Shown here one piece after another: positions 23,222-34,510 of a stretch of DNA of 64,000 nt. The DNA is taken from NCBI RefSeq assembly GCF_002127325.2, contig NC_035443.2, positions 124,534,703 to 124,598,702 on the forward strand, given 5' to 3'. Numbering within the stretch: the stretch's first letter is position 1; each line of letters begins with the position of its first letter. Made by a program: the position numbers and the translations under genes. Below the pieces are notes generated by a model. The model did not search any database and was not told the DNA's origin. It saw only the letters and a list, made by a program, of their open reading frames with translations. The stretch comes from Helianthus annuus. Taxonomy: Eukaryota; Streptophyta; Magnoliopsida; Asterales; Asteraceae.

Positions 23222-24555
23222 TGTAACAACTCTCACCAAAACCATTATTTATTATTTTAATTGTCCAATAGGAAACCCTAATTGAGACCCCCAAGTGATC
23301 CTGCATAAACCCTAAATTTTTCAGAATAATCGGAATCAGGATCAGGGCCCCTAAAATTCAGGGGGGGTAAACCCTAGTTGGTATTATCTCGACAGTTTGC
23401 TGTAGGAAACGAATTAATTCGAAACGTCAACTCACCTAGGCTACAAATGAACGTGGTAACCCTATGCTGGAAGGGGTCCCCTCGCGCCACTCGACAGGCC
23501 CTCGCACCATGCGAGGGAGACCACTTTCCAGTATAAATAGGGGAGGTTGGAACTTGAGTTTTGGCGTTGGTTCGACGTTAAAATTCGCTTTACACACTGA
23601 GATATCGTTCAATTACTACAAAACACACACAAACACGAAACGTTGCCGCGACAAACAGGGTAATAACTCGATCGCTGCTACGATTCAATATCCGATCGAT
23701 TGAAACTATCCAATGGATGTTTAACTGATGCCCGCATTAGGGTTATACTTTGTCATTCGTCGTGAATTCGATGGATGTTTATTATGGAACTTTGTCATTC
23801 GTTGTGAGGGTTGTATCTCGTGAGTTATCGTAAATGTTGTATTAGTTACTGACCTAGTTTTCGTGTGCATTGTTATTTGAATTATGTTAACAAGGCTAAT
23901 CAGTAGGCTAAACTCTGCCCGTTTGAATCTACAATGCGAGTCATTCTCTTTTTACCAAAGTGCTTTACAAAACTTGAAATGTTTTCCAATTATAATTACA
24001 GGGATTAAGTTTTTGTAATCTTCAATTACTGCCAGTATGTGGGGTTTTGTATACATTACTTGATACCCGTCACCATTGGACAACAGGTTAGCCAATGGGT
24101 GATCTGACCATAGTCACGGATACAATCTAGTGACAAATACCGATTTGGGGTAATTGGTTGATAGAAGCATTGTAATCTCTCTTAATACTGTGGATTATAA
24201 CAATGTGTTGTTTTGTGCAACTTGAATGACTCGCCAGTATTTCTTGCTGATAAAACCTTTTTAAAACATGTTTCAGGTGATCTGCTGTGAATTAAGGAAA
24301 TGTGCTCTGGAGCACTAGCAAGCTTGAAGTAGTGGCTTAATAAAATGAATAAACATGTTTTGTACAACAGGGGTTTCTCGATGAAATTCCCTTATTGTAA
24401 ATTACGGGTTTTATACCGAATTGTGAAATAAAATAATCGGGCATTTCAAGTTTTTAAAAGATCTTGTTAAAATTCCGTCTGCCATAATACACAATACCAC
24501 GGGTTTCTGTCCCTCGGCTCCTGGACCGGGTCAAACCGGGTCGGGGGCCGTGACA
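23222..24555 (+). repeat. Element C 3' LTR
   Basis: 1,334 bp, ~96% identical by eye to 15726-17059. TATAAATA at 23532-23539. Flanked by ACTAG at 24556-24560. Confidence 0.95.
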
Positions 24556-24560
24556 ACTAG

Positions 24561-25694
24561 CTCAAGGCTAGGGATGATTCAAGTGAAGATAACAAGTGGA
24601 TAAAAGCAAACGGTGGAGGTCCTTCAACTTCCAAAAGCTCCAAGCTTACTTATACACCTTCTAACACCTTTGTATCACTAGGAAATTGGATGATCAAGCC
24701 TTGAAGATGGCGGTGATGTGTCATGAGTGTTTGGCCGAGAATGAAAGGAAGGAAGGAGAAGAATGTTGATGTTGGTAGGTTGTGAGAAATGAGAGTCTTG
24801 TTCCAATGGTTTCATTTATAAACTTTCCAACATTCCTTTACCTAGTGGTTTATATGTTTTAAATGGGGAGACATAATCTAGTAATTAAATCAAATAAAAT
24901 CTTTATGTGGGCCCACATGTAACCGTGGAATGAGGGGGGGGGGGGGTTGGTTAAGATGTAATGACTAGTTAGATTACTTAGTTAGATTTCAAGGGTATTA
25001 GTTATGGTGTTTTAGTTAATATGATGACATATAGTGTGTTAGGGTGTTTGGGAATCATAACTAGCTCAGAATTAATAAAACAATGCTTCTAGTGTAATTT
25101 TGGTGTTTCGTGTAGTGTCCGGTTGTTCGGTTAGGTACCGGTTCGTTAAAGTGTCAAACTATTCCATTTAGTGTTCTTTATGTACCCTTTTGTGACACTT
25201 TTAATTCCCGACACTTAGGAAAGCATCCAGGACCATTTAGTCATATTTTTGCATGATACTAGCTTGTTAAAAAGCTGTTTTTTGCTGAATTATGCTGAAT
25301 TCAGCACTTTGGGTGAGTTTTAGGCACTTTCCGGCACTTAAACTATCACTTAGATAAGCAGTTTTGTGGTCCTTACTTCCCTATACTCCATACTAGTGTA
25401 GTACCTTGTCTCTGGCTCATATTGGGCCTCAAAATATTGTCTGTCTATGTGCTAGCATTGTCAGCATGTTTCTGAGTTATCCGTTCACTGTGCTAATTGT
25501 GATTTGTGCATCAAGTATGTCACTAAAGTTTGTATGTGTTAATTGGTGTGACAGTATAAGATGTGATGCACATGTATATATGATACAGAAATCATAAAGC
25601 AATTTATATCATCAGTTGAAATCAAGCACAACCATTAAGCATAAATCAATATTACTTAAACGTACGGATGCATGCAAATTTGACAGGTGTCACA
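24561..25694 (-). repeat. Element D 5' LTR, outer piece
   Basis: Resumes the D LTR after element C and matches 225-878 plus 8031-8506. TTTATAAA at 24815-24822 is the TATA-like box (minus sense). A G run at 24930-24945 is longer than in the other copy. Ends GGTGTCACA at 25694. Confidence 0.9.
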
Positions 25695-26599
25695 TAACTG
25701 ACTCATTTGAAAGTGTTTATAAAATTGGTTTGGATGCACAAGGCATAAAATCTTTTATAACTTGGGACAATTATATAAAATAATCTTTTATACAGATTCA
25801 CATGCTTGTCGTACGTTAAGGGCCCGGGATAGAAGCCGAGTCATGATTAATCAACACACCACTAATATTGTCCACAAGGAGTTATCCTCACGTGTGCTTA
25901 TATCTTATATCGTAATTCCCTTTTCGGGGAAAAGAAACCGTATCGCAACTGTCAGGTGTATGCCTACACCCCGTGCTTAGGTCGTGGCCATTTGCATTTA
26001 AATGATGCCAAGGATATCCAGAACACGGTCATTAACCCCCAAATGCTTAAATCAAACAAAATAGATTAAAACGAGTTGTCTCTATGATTTAACCACTAAT
26101 CGATTAAATATTCAATACCCGACCAAAAGGTAATAATTTACCGTATCCCAAGCCCGTATAAGGGAAAATAAGTTAAAAGTATTTACCTGAGCTTAAAATG
26201 CGAGATTTGATTACTCAGCCGTATATTCTATTAAAACTAGTGCAAGTAGCTTTTACTGGGGCTCCTAATCTGGAACGAAGGTTTTAATAACCTATTAGAT
26301 TACTAACGGGTCTTATTTAAGTTATAAACTTAGACCAGTTAGTTTAAAAAAAGGTTTACAGTACGAAACGCAAGATTAAGCGGTGACCGGATTGGAATGT
26401 AATTTAGACCCGACAAGTATGGAGACTTGTATAAAATGGGTAAACTAATTACATTTTGGATTTTGAAGTAAAAATGATTAGGTTTGACCCGTTTCGGTTA
26501 ATTTATGCAAACTAGTTACATAAACCGTACCGAACGCGTATAAGCATAACGGGTAACCGGATGAGTCAAGTACAAGTTCCATAAGTTATTATGCTTAAA

Positions 26600-27600
26600 A
26601 TATGTTGTGATATCAGTAGGATATCAACAATTATGCCCCAAATAAATTTAAAACCATTTTAAGTCACGTCAGGGTATTTTGGTCATTTTAATGTTTATAA
26701 AAGAGGTTTAATAGTAAACTGAGGTTCTGGTCTAAAACATTCAGTAAAAATATTTATTTTATCATGTTACATAAGTAAGATATCATACATATGTGAGGTT
26801 CACCGTTTATGGCTAAACTATGCACCGTCTGGGCATTTTGGTCATTTCACATATGGTTTAAGGACAAAATTGGAAGTCTGAGTTCAAGACTTATACTTAC
26901 TGTTAAAATATTAAAATTCATTTATAAAATCAGTAGGTAACAAGTCTTAGGTGTTAAATATGGTTTTAAACCATACTATGCGCCTAATTTGCGTAAAAGT
27001 CGATAATTGACGATATTTGAGATGTTTATGGAAATCTGAGATTTTGATCAGCCTTTAAGGTTTAAAATAATTCATTTAACATATAACATCAGTAGGAAAA
27101 GATTTGGCATGTTAATCATGTGTTAATGTCATTTTATACATAAAAAGGGTATTATCGTCATTTATCGAATCATACGAGAACTCAATGATATGGTCAATTT
27201 ATAATCTGACCAAAAATACCAAAAATCTATAAAAATAATATCAAAACAGTAGGTAATGGGTTTGATGCCAAAATTTGGGTTTAAACATGATTTATGCTAA
27301 AAATGTAATTTAATTAATAAAAAGTTTCATTTTACGATATCTTGCATAACTTTAGTTTGAGACCAGAAACTGATGTCACATTTATTTGACATACTTATAT
27401 ATCAGTAATAAAGCTATTTGTCCTCTCACATATCCAAAAATCTCGTTTTTATAACATAAGGGCATAATAGTCAAAATTAAGCATAATAACGGAAACAAGC
27501 AAATAACTCAGATTTCTAGTATGATCGTGTAATATAACCTTATAGGGTTATGCTAAATAAATTATGATCATAACGAAACCTAAAATCAGTAGCAAACTAA
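26600..27600. repeat. Degenerate ~158-bp tandem repeats, upstream set, in element B LTR
   Basis: CAGTA(G) anchors at 26614, 26742, 26931, 27090, 27247, 27403 and 27587; the middle intervals are 159, 157 and 156 bp. Each unit also holds a variant of GGTCATTTTA / ATTTTGGTCAT. Units are strongly diverged. Confidence 0.65.
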
Positions 27601-28157
27601 TCTAATTCGGTTCATAATCGAAAGTCAACGCAGAAGTCAAACTTCGCGACTTTCGGTTGCGAACCGACCCTAAAACTGGAATTGACGAGCCGAACATGTT
27701 TTCACATGTTCTAATAATTATTACCAAGTTGTTTAAGTGATATAACGTATTTTAGAACATTTCTAAACTTATATCGCAATTATTTCGAAAACTGACCCGT
27801 TGACTTTTTAAAACAATATTACGTTGACTCGTCAATTGACCAAGCAAACGTGATTCTTAGGAGGTGCCCTTTTGAGAGTTTAATACCTACCTAATTACAA
27901 TCACATAGCCATGTTCGTTGCGAACAATGGCTCGACCGTTTACGGTCTTACTAAAAGTCAAAGCGTTTATCGTAAACGCTTGACTTTTCGGCTTTTTAAG
28001 CCAAATAAAATAAACTAGTCACGAAAGGACACTTACAAATGGTCCTATGGATTGAAATAAACTCAGAGGAGGTTCCAAATTGTTCAGGATCCTCCAGATT
28101 TGAGAGAGAGGGCATGAATGAAAAATGATGCAAGTGAAAATGGTTAAAGGTCTCATC

Positions 28158-28165
28158 TATTTATA
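28158..28165 (-). promoter_or_regulatory. TATA box of element B LTR
   Basis: Minus strand CTATAAATAGATGAG, the same CTATAAATA context as in elements A, F and the solo LTR. Confidence 0.65.
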
Positions 28166-28729
28166 GTTTTTGAGACTAGATTAGATTGTGCCAAGTGTTT
28201 GAGTGAGTTAACAAGATTGCTACAGGTGTAAAACCAGTTAATAAATCAGTATAACATGCCCCTAGTATTAGATTAATGGTTTAGATGTGTGGAGAACAAA
28301 ACAAGGACCCAAAATAGCAAGTTTGAAACCTGTTGCTGCTGCTGTTTAAGGGCTGGCAGCCTGCGAAGGTGAGCCCAGCCAGGCTACGCGGCACACGATC
28401 GAGTGGCCCAGCTCCACAGCTTTTGCAGAATTACATATTTGGTCCCTGACTTCTTTATGCAGCCTATTAAGTGCAGGAACCAACAATAACAGCTTAAAAA
28501 AATGTTGTTGCTGCTGTTTAGGGGCTGGCAGCCCACGACAGCTGGTCCAGTGGGCTTCTTGGCCTGTTACTTGCCCAGCCCAACCACCCCAAGTTTAGCA
28601 GATGTGCTGCTTTAGCCCCTGTCATCTTTTATGCATAACTTAAGTTTCATTTTTGACGTAATAGGTACCTTATGTTCTCGTTTCATAAATGTAATGTTAA
28701 CATAAGGTAACAAACCTCTAACGGCCAAC

Positions 28730-29470
28730 CCAAGGCACACTCTGGAGTTTAACTGGGCATTACGAAGTTTCTGTTTCTTTCAAAAGGCCCTTCAAAGACG
28801 TGGTTTCGCGCGTTGACGCTTTTAGTCCTTAATTTGTGAACTCGCCCGTATTATTGCGAAATGGCATAAAAATCTTACATGGCCAGTATTAGACACTTCC
28901 GAGGATATGACCGAACATAATGGAGTTTCCAGTTCGCTTAAATGGTCACTCAAAGGTATAGTTTTAGATGTTGACGCTTTTGGTCCCTCTAACGCGCAAA
29001 CTTGCGCGTATTGATGTTTAATAGCATCAAAGCCTTGTGCAATCCATATTAAGCATTCTCAGGAATATCATTGCACTTCATAATACCTCGGGTTCGTTAA
29101 ACGGTCATTCAGAGGTATAATTAAACATGTTGACGCTTTTAACCCCTTTAACTTGCAAACGTGCGTGTAATTTCACTTATTGGCGTAAAAGCCTTAAATG
29201 GCCAATATTAGGTATTCCCATGAGTATAATCAATATCATGAAGCTCTCGGTTTGTAAAAAGGTCACTCAGAGGTAAGAATTTACATGTTGACGCTTTTAA
29301 CCCTTCGACGCGCAAACTTTCAAATAATTATGCAAACGGCTCCTCTTGACCAACAAGTGGCTCAATTGTGAATATGAATACCGTGTAACGTCATTTAGAG
29401 GTTAGTTTAAGCATGTTAACACTTTTAGTCCTTCTACATCCAAAGTTTTTGATTTTTCGCAAAATTAGTC
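28730..29470. repeat. ~159-bp tandem repeats, downstream set, in element B LTR
   Basis: TTGACGCTTTT anchors at 28812, 28971, 29130 and 29288 (intervals 159, 159, 158), with a shorter fifth unit (TTAACACTTTT) at 29416. Each unit repeats GGTCACTCAGAGGTA and a GCGCAAAC-like segment. Confidence 0.85.
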
Positions 29471-29551
29471 CCTCATAGTCAACATTTAACTTTACTAGGG
29501 TTTGGTACACGTGTCAACACATCATTGGACGTGATTTTACGAGGTGTTACA

Positions 29552-29964
29552 GATAGAGATGGAGAATTTTGTCGAGATATGGATGTCACTCCTAACTCTG
29601 CGAAGTTTCTCAGGCTGAGAGTAAAATACGCATAGAATGAGCGATCTTATCGAGAGTTCTTAGTTTTCACACCTAATCTCGACCCTATCACTCGTTTGTG
29701 TTATGCGAGGGTTTTCAAAAACGTGTGTATTGTGCCAGCCTTAGGAAAGGCAGTATAGTTTTCGACCTTAGGAAAGGAATCCTTCGTATGAAGCTGTAGT
29801 ATGCGTGTTCGCACGAAGAAGTAGTTTTTCACGAGTTCGAACAAGAGTATCAAAAGTAGGCTCGTGCAACCCCCCACTGGGTTCGCACAAAGCTGGCCTG
29901 TTGGTACTTAGACTATAGACTAGGTCAATTCTACAAGACTCGACCTAATTTCCTATAGTTATGG
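29552..29964 (-). other. Element A leader, interrupted by B
   Basis: Untranslated leader next to the PBS. Small direct repeats CCTTAGGAAAGG at about 29739 and 29764. No ORF. Confidence 0.6.
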
Positions 29965-29976
29965 CTCTGATACCAA
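29965..29976 (-). other. Element A primer binding site (tRNA-iMet)
   Basis: GCTCTGATACCA on plus, two bases from the LTR end. Confidence 0.9.
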
Positions 29977-30190
29977 TCTGTCACACCCCAACTGATGGCG
30001 GAAACATCAGGGCGAACTACACATTACCAATATTTTTAACATTCATTGTCCCATACCAACGAACAAATATTCAACACATAATTATTACAGACAGCGAGTT
30101 CTCAAAAGCAAAACAAGTCCGACAACCTAGATTTCTATTAGTGGAGTTTTCAGACTGCCGATCTTGATTCAGCATAACATATCCATCAAC

Positions 30191-30643
30191 CTGCCACATA
30201 CGTTAAAATAAAGTCAATACATAAAGTATAGGTGAGTACACAAGTTTGCATAGTAATAGTATGAAAAGCGTTTTACGCATAACCAGCATGTATCACGTAA
30301 CGGGCGAAGCAAGTAACTATCAAATAATGTTTACAACCTAACCACGAGACTGCGTTGTAGAGTATGCGCGACACATGTTCAGCGAACACGTGAAGTAAAG
30401 TAATGTGATCCCTAGCAACCCCTGTCCACGACAGGTGTTGAGTCCAAACTATAGTACTATCATTGCTAGAGGCGCTCTAGTGTAACACTGTATAGGCATA
30501 GTACAAGCCTTCATAGATCATGTATAACATGCGCGAGCGGTTAGCATTTATAAAGTGTTTGGGTTATGTGTTGTGTTTTGATATATAGAACGTATGTAAC
30601 ACCCAAAAGTGCGTTAAATGAAAATGGGTTTGAGTATACTCAC
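30191..30643 (-). other. Predicted LTR/leader intron, element A
   Basis: Minus strand CACT|GTGAGTATAC ... TATGTGGCAG|GTTGATG, 453 bp; positionally equivalent to the introns predicted in the other Ty3 LTRs. Confidence 0.4.
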
Positions 30644-30784
30644 AGTGCATGTTTAACAAGTAAACATAAGCGGAATTGGACTGAAGGGAGCACGTTGAGT
30701 CAGCCTGTGTACGGAAATAGTAGCATAAGTCGTTGAGCAGAGTGTTGAACTGTGCGTAAACAGAATGTCGGATGGCTAAGTGTT

Positions 30785-30995
30785 CGAATGGTGATCCGAA
30801 CGGATGGGTTCCATCCGAGCGGATGGTCATCCGGACGGATGGTCATCCGGGCAGATGGCCATTCGATCGGATGGCCATTAGAATGAGATTTTTTTTTGTA
30901 AATCGTTAAAATTCGAATTTCGTTTCAAACAATGAGAAATTGTAAGTGTCAGGTCATCTGGTCGGATGTCATCCGGACGGATGGCCATTCGAGTA
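30785..30995. repeat. Array of CGGATGGTCATCCG interrupted palindromes
   Basis: At least five units at 30785-30890 and more at 30957-30995. The consensus CGGATG-GT-CATCCG has a 6-bp stem. Variants such as CGGATGGCCATTCG lose one pair. A further set lies at 34968-35055 in the other piece of the same LTR. Confidence 0.85.
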
Positions 30996-31209
30996 GGCCG
31001 TGGCCGGTAGTTTGAAGTTTTCGTAAAGTTTTCTAAGTAAAAGTTTTGAGTTAACGGAGACGGCGTGACGACGTGTCAAACAACGGAAACATACCAAATC
31101 CAGTTCATTCGGACAGACGGCTGTTCTTGGTGAAATTTCATGTTTGACCCGTTAATCGGTCATCTCTCCGGTGGAAATCCATTTTCAAGTCGGCTTTCGA
31201 CTAAGGAAC

Positions 31210-31214
31210 GAGTC
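31210..31214. other. Target-site duplication of solo LTR (left)
   Basis: GAGTC at 31210-31214 and 34511-34515, flanking TGTCACACC...GGTGTCACA exactly. Confidence 0.92.
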
Positions 31215-31465
31215 TGTCACACCCCGACCACGTAAAACAACAAAACGTGGCGGAAACGTCGGGGAGTGTTGTAACAGAATCATTGTTTCACAACCATGGA
31301 TTAAACAAATTTCGTTTTATTGACTTAAATGAGTTACAATGTCTTAACAATAAAGAAACATAACAAAAATTAACTAGTCTTGCATCTTTTAATGTCACTA
31401 AGGCCTCGTCCAATCCTATGTGAGCATGTGTCAATATCATCATCAAATATCATCAACTATCGTAC

Positions 31466-32370
31466 CTGAAACACATGTGAAAATACATCAGCATAAAAAT
31501 GCCGGCGAGTACATAGGTTTTGTGAAAATAGGATTCATGACTTAGGTTAACGAAAATGTTTAATGAAAACTTGTCATGAATCCAGTTTAAGTGTTTGCTT
31601 TTATAAAATGTTTGAAAATCGATGATAGATATGTATAGTTAAAAAGAATGATGTAAGGTTAAATGAATAACCAAGTAAAAATGAGTTTGTATAAAACAAA
31701 CTGTTTTGTAAAACAATGTCTTGTGAAAAATATGTTATTTGTGTAAAAATGTATAAATCCAAATGAATGATTTAAATAACGCTACGCCATGTAATATAAT
31801 ACAAGCACTTATATATAGGAAGTACCAGCGGCGTATCCACCATGCTTATATCACATTACACACGTCTCGTTACTCAAATCACTTACCCACATAAACTACC
31901 AATGTAAATTGCCCATGTCTAAACCGTTGTCAAATGTTAATCAAGTAATGTGTAAACATAATGTCATGTATGGCAAGTGAAATATGTAACAACCAAACCA
32001 TAGGTAAGAATGCACAAACAATGGACTAAGTATGCGACGGATGGACATACATAGCATGATACCAAGCATAAAATGTCTTGTAAAACGATGTACTAAGTAT
32101 GCACACAATGGGCATACATAGCATGTGATGTAAAATGTACTAAGTATGATGAACATACATAGCATGAAATGTTATGTAAAACGATGTACTAAGTATGCAC
32201 ACAATGGACATACATAGCAAAAACATAATGAAATCATGTACTAATAATGTATTAATGAACATAGCAAGTATACGATGTGAAAACACGAAAAACATGAAAG
32301 TAACAAGTAGGCACATGTGTTTCAACCCAAAATGTTTGAAAAACAGTAAAAGAGGGGACTATGTACTCAC
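31466..32370 (-). other. Predicted LTR/leader intron, solo LTR
   Basis: Minus strand CTCAA|GTGAGTACATAG ... CATGTGTTTCAG|GTACG; 905 bp, aligned with 56550-57474 in F. Confidence 0.5.
32025..32220. repeat. ~40-65-bp repeats (GCTATGTATG...CATACTTAGTACAT)
   Basis: Four units inside the predicted intron of the solo LTR. The matching block in F (56695-56835, 63028-63165) has three, so copy number changes between family members. Confidence 0.8.
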
Positions 32371-33429
32371 TTGAGATTGCTTAGAAGTCCTAGGATAACC
32401 ACCAAGCAAAGCTAGAAGATCACGGAATCAAACGGCACCTATATAGGTATCTACATTAATAAACGGACCTATCGGAGGATCGGGTAGTACGAGGGTTCGT
32501 AAACCAAATAAGTATGGGAACTTATGTAATATGGTTTAACAAAGCCTACGTACTAAAACGAAATCTATCCTAAGTGCTTTTGACCCATTACGATCCGTTT
32601 AGGTAGCTTACGCTACTTTAACGTGTCGCTTGCGTAAAACACGTTCGGAATGTCTAACTAGTCCTATGACAAGCAAGATATGCCTTAACATGTTTAATAT
32701 GGTTGCCAAAACAGTTTATATGTCAAAAGTTACGTTATATAGGCTTAAAATGAATTTTAGCGCAAAAAGGGCATTTTGGTAATTTACCTAAGGCATAAGA
32801 ACTACTTATCATACAACTACTTAAACGACGTGACTATAAGGTATAACCTCAGAAGGTTATTCCCTATACAACTATGGTCACTTAAAGTGTTTGGTCGGAT
32901 CCTAATGATCGACCAAATGGGTCGGGTTCGTAAGCATAAGCGATTGATTAGATCGCTTACCTTTACGACCCTAAACAAGCATAAATCTAAAAGCGACGAG
33001 CTAAACATGCTAGAACATGTTTAGTAAAGTTAGAAAACAGGTTTGGTATTAAAACAAACGGTTTTAATACCCTAGAGTAGTTTGGTTACAAAATACGTGA
33101 GAAAACGTATTTTGGCCGAAACTACGACTCCTCACTGAGCCTAGATAACGTGGTAATCAGTAGGTATAGTCACTAGGGACTATAACCATCGTGATTACGC
33201 TCACGTTATGAAGTTCAAACGAACTTCGCGTTGACCATAAACTGGTCAATGCAGAAAGTCAAACACAGTTTGACTTTAACGATAAAACGAATGAAAAACG
33301 CGAAAGAATACTTACAAAAGGTCCCCGCAAGATTTGATTCCAAGTAATCTCAGGTAGGAAGTGCACAAACACAACCACTTAGAGAAAACTCAGATCAAAT
33401 GTGAGGGAAATGGGCAAAGGCAAGGTGGG

Positions 33430-33437
33430 TATTTATA
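33430..33437 (-). promoter_or_regulatory. TATA box of solo LTR
   Basis: Minus strand CTATAAATACCCAC, identical in context to 55481-55494 in F. Confidence 0.7.
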
Positions 33438-34510
33438 GATAAACAAGAACCGTTAGGATCGTTCCTCGATTCCCGAGCTTAAATCTCATCCCTACACTTG
33501 TACCCACTGATTTGCAATACAACGGGCACCCAAAACCAGCCCATAGATTGCCCAAAACCATTTGCACAAGTGAGGAACAACTGGATCAAGCTGGAATGCA
33601 TTTTCTGCTATCTGGCACCTGCTTACGGACCGTAAAAGGAAGTCCATACGGTCCGTAAGGACCCTGCAGGTCAGCAAGTTTGTAATTTGGCAGAACAGGC
33701 CCCTGTGACTCCGTACTTGGTTTTTGATGCGTTTTGGCATGTTTAAGCCCTGTTAATCCCATTTTAATGCTCTAAAATGAAGTTAAAATATAGGGAACAT
33801 AAAACATGCTCAAAAATATGCCGGATGTCGGTTCGTTTGGCCGTATGATTGCGTTGTTCGGTTAATTACGACGGAAGTCGTAACGAACACAAAAACGGTC
33901 CAAATTGCACGACGAAAGGATTTTTGACAAGCCAAACACTAAAACATAATATTTTAATGCTTACATAAATTTTTGGAAGTCCGGAAGTATTCAGAACGTA
34001 AAATATGCGCGAAAATGCAAACTTATGCACTTTTTGACGCTTTTAGTCCCTGAATGAGCATAAAGTTTATTTTTGCGCACCAAACACCTCAAAGCCTATT
34101 TCTAAGCTATGTAAAGGATATTTAGGGCATATTTAACTTATGATCAAGTTCCGGAAGGTCTGTTACAGTACAAATTGACATACTTTCACAGTTTGTCGAA
34201 TTTAGTCCCTGTAAGCGAATAAACTTGATTTCGGCACACCAAACCATCCAAAACTTATTTCTAAGTTATGTAAGGGTTATTTAAGATATGTTAAGCCTGT
34301 GTCACTATTCCGGAGTGTTTGTTGCGTTAAACTGGTTATATTTACGAATCAGATCGCGTATAACCTTCCAGAAAGCGATTTAAAGCCCGAAATCGAACAA
34401 GAATTAATATGTGCAAACGATACACATATTTACACAAAATCCCAAGTATGAAATACAATATTTCATTGGTTTGGTATTTGTTTGATGGTCGTGGTGACAC
34501 AGGTGTCACA

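Larger units (their letters stand above)
15726..24555 (+). mobile_element. Ty3/gypsy chromovirus element C, full length, dead
   Basis: 8,830-bp insertion in the right LTR of D. It has two 1,334-bp LTRs, an initiator-Met PBS, pre-gag and gag ORFs, a complete pol order (protease, RT, RNase H, integrase, chromodomain-like end), a PPT and ACTAG duplications. The domain order protease-RT-RNase H-integrase marks Ty3/gypsy. The C-terminal WDSKRGPEYTWE region marks a chromovirus, probably the Tekay group. The LTRs differ at about 55 positions by eye (~96% identity), so it inserted a moderate time ago. At least three gag-region frameshifts and six pol stops inactivate it. Confidence 0.95.
1..25694 (-). 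mobile_element. Ty3/gypsy element D, pol-deleted, with two nested insertions
   Basis: Minus-strand LTR retrotransposon that forms the frame of the left 25 kb. The internal region (8507-13060) lies between two copies of one LTR. The right (5') copy runs 13061-15725 and resumes at 24561-25694, about 3.8 kb in all. The left (3') copy is seen as 1-878 plus 8031-8506; its first ~2.4 kb lies outside the window. The initiator-Met PBS next to 13061 and the purine tract next to 8506 fix the orientation. Gag is frame-broken and pol stops at the start of reverse transcriptase, so the element cannot move on its own. It is itself inserted in the LTR of element B. The outer duplication cannot be checked because the left end is missing. 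Confidence 0.85.
25695..29551 (-). repeat. Long LTR of Ty3/gypsy element B (left end cut by D)
   Basis: Minus-strand terminus TGTAACACCTCG at 29551. The TATA box is TATTTATA on the plus strand at 28158-28165. No coding sequence in 3.86 kb. Two sets of degenerate ~158-bp repeats (about 26600-27600 and 28730-29470) and a ~165-bp duplicated CTGGCAGCC segment (28330-28560). The right end abuts element A leader, so B inserted into A; D then inserted into B at 25694. The remaining LTR and all internal sequence would lie left of the window. Confidence 0.7.
29979..31214 (-). repeat. Element A 5' LTR, downstream piece
   Basis: From the TGTCACACC end to the solo-LTR insertion. Contains a predicted intron (30191-30643) and an array of CGGATGGTCATCCG palindromes. 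Confidence 0.8.
31215..34510 (-). repeat. Solo LTR related to element F
   Basis: 3,296 bp with TG...CA ends and GAGTC duplications but no internal region: the product of recombination between two LTRs. It aligns along its whole length, inverted, with the element F LTR (54457-57725) at clearly lower identity than F's own pair. TATA box TATTTATA (plus) at 33430-33437. It has four ATGTATG...CATACTTAGTACAT units where F has three. The CCATGGTTTTG palindromes of F are not intact here. Confidence 0.92.
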
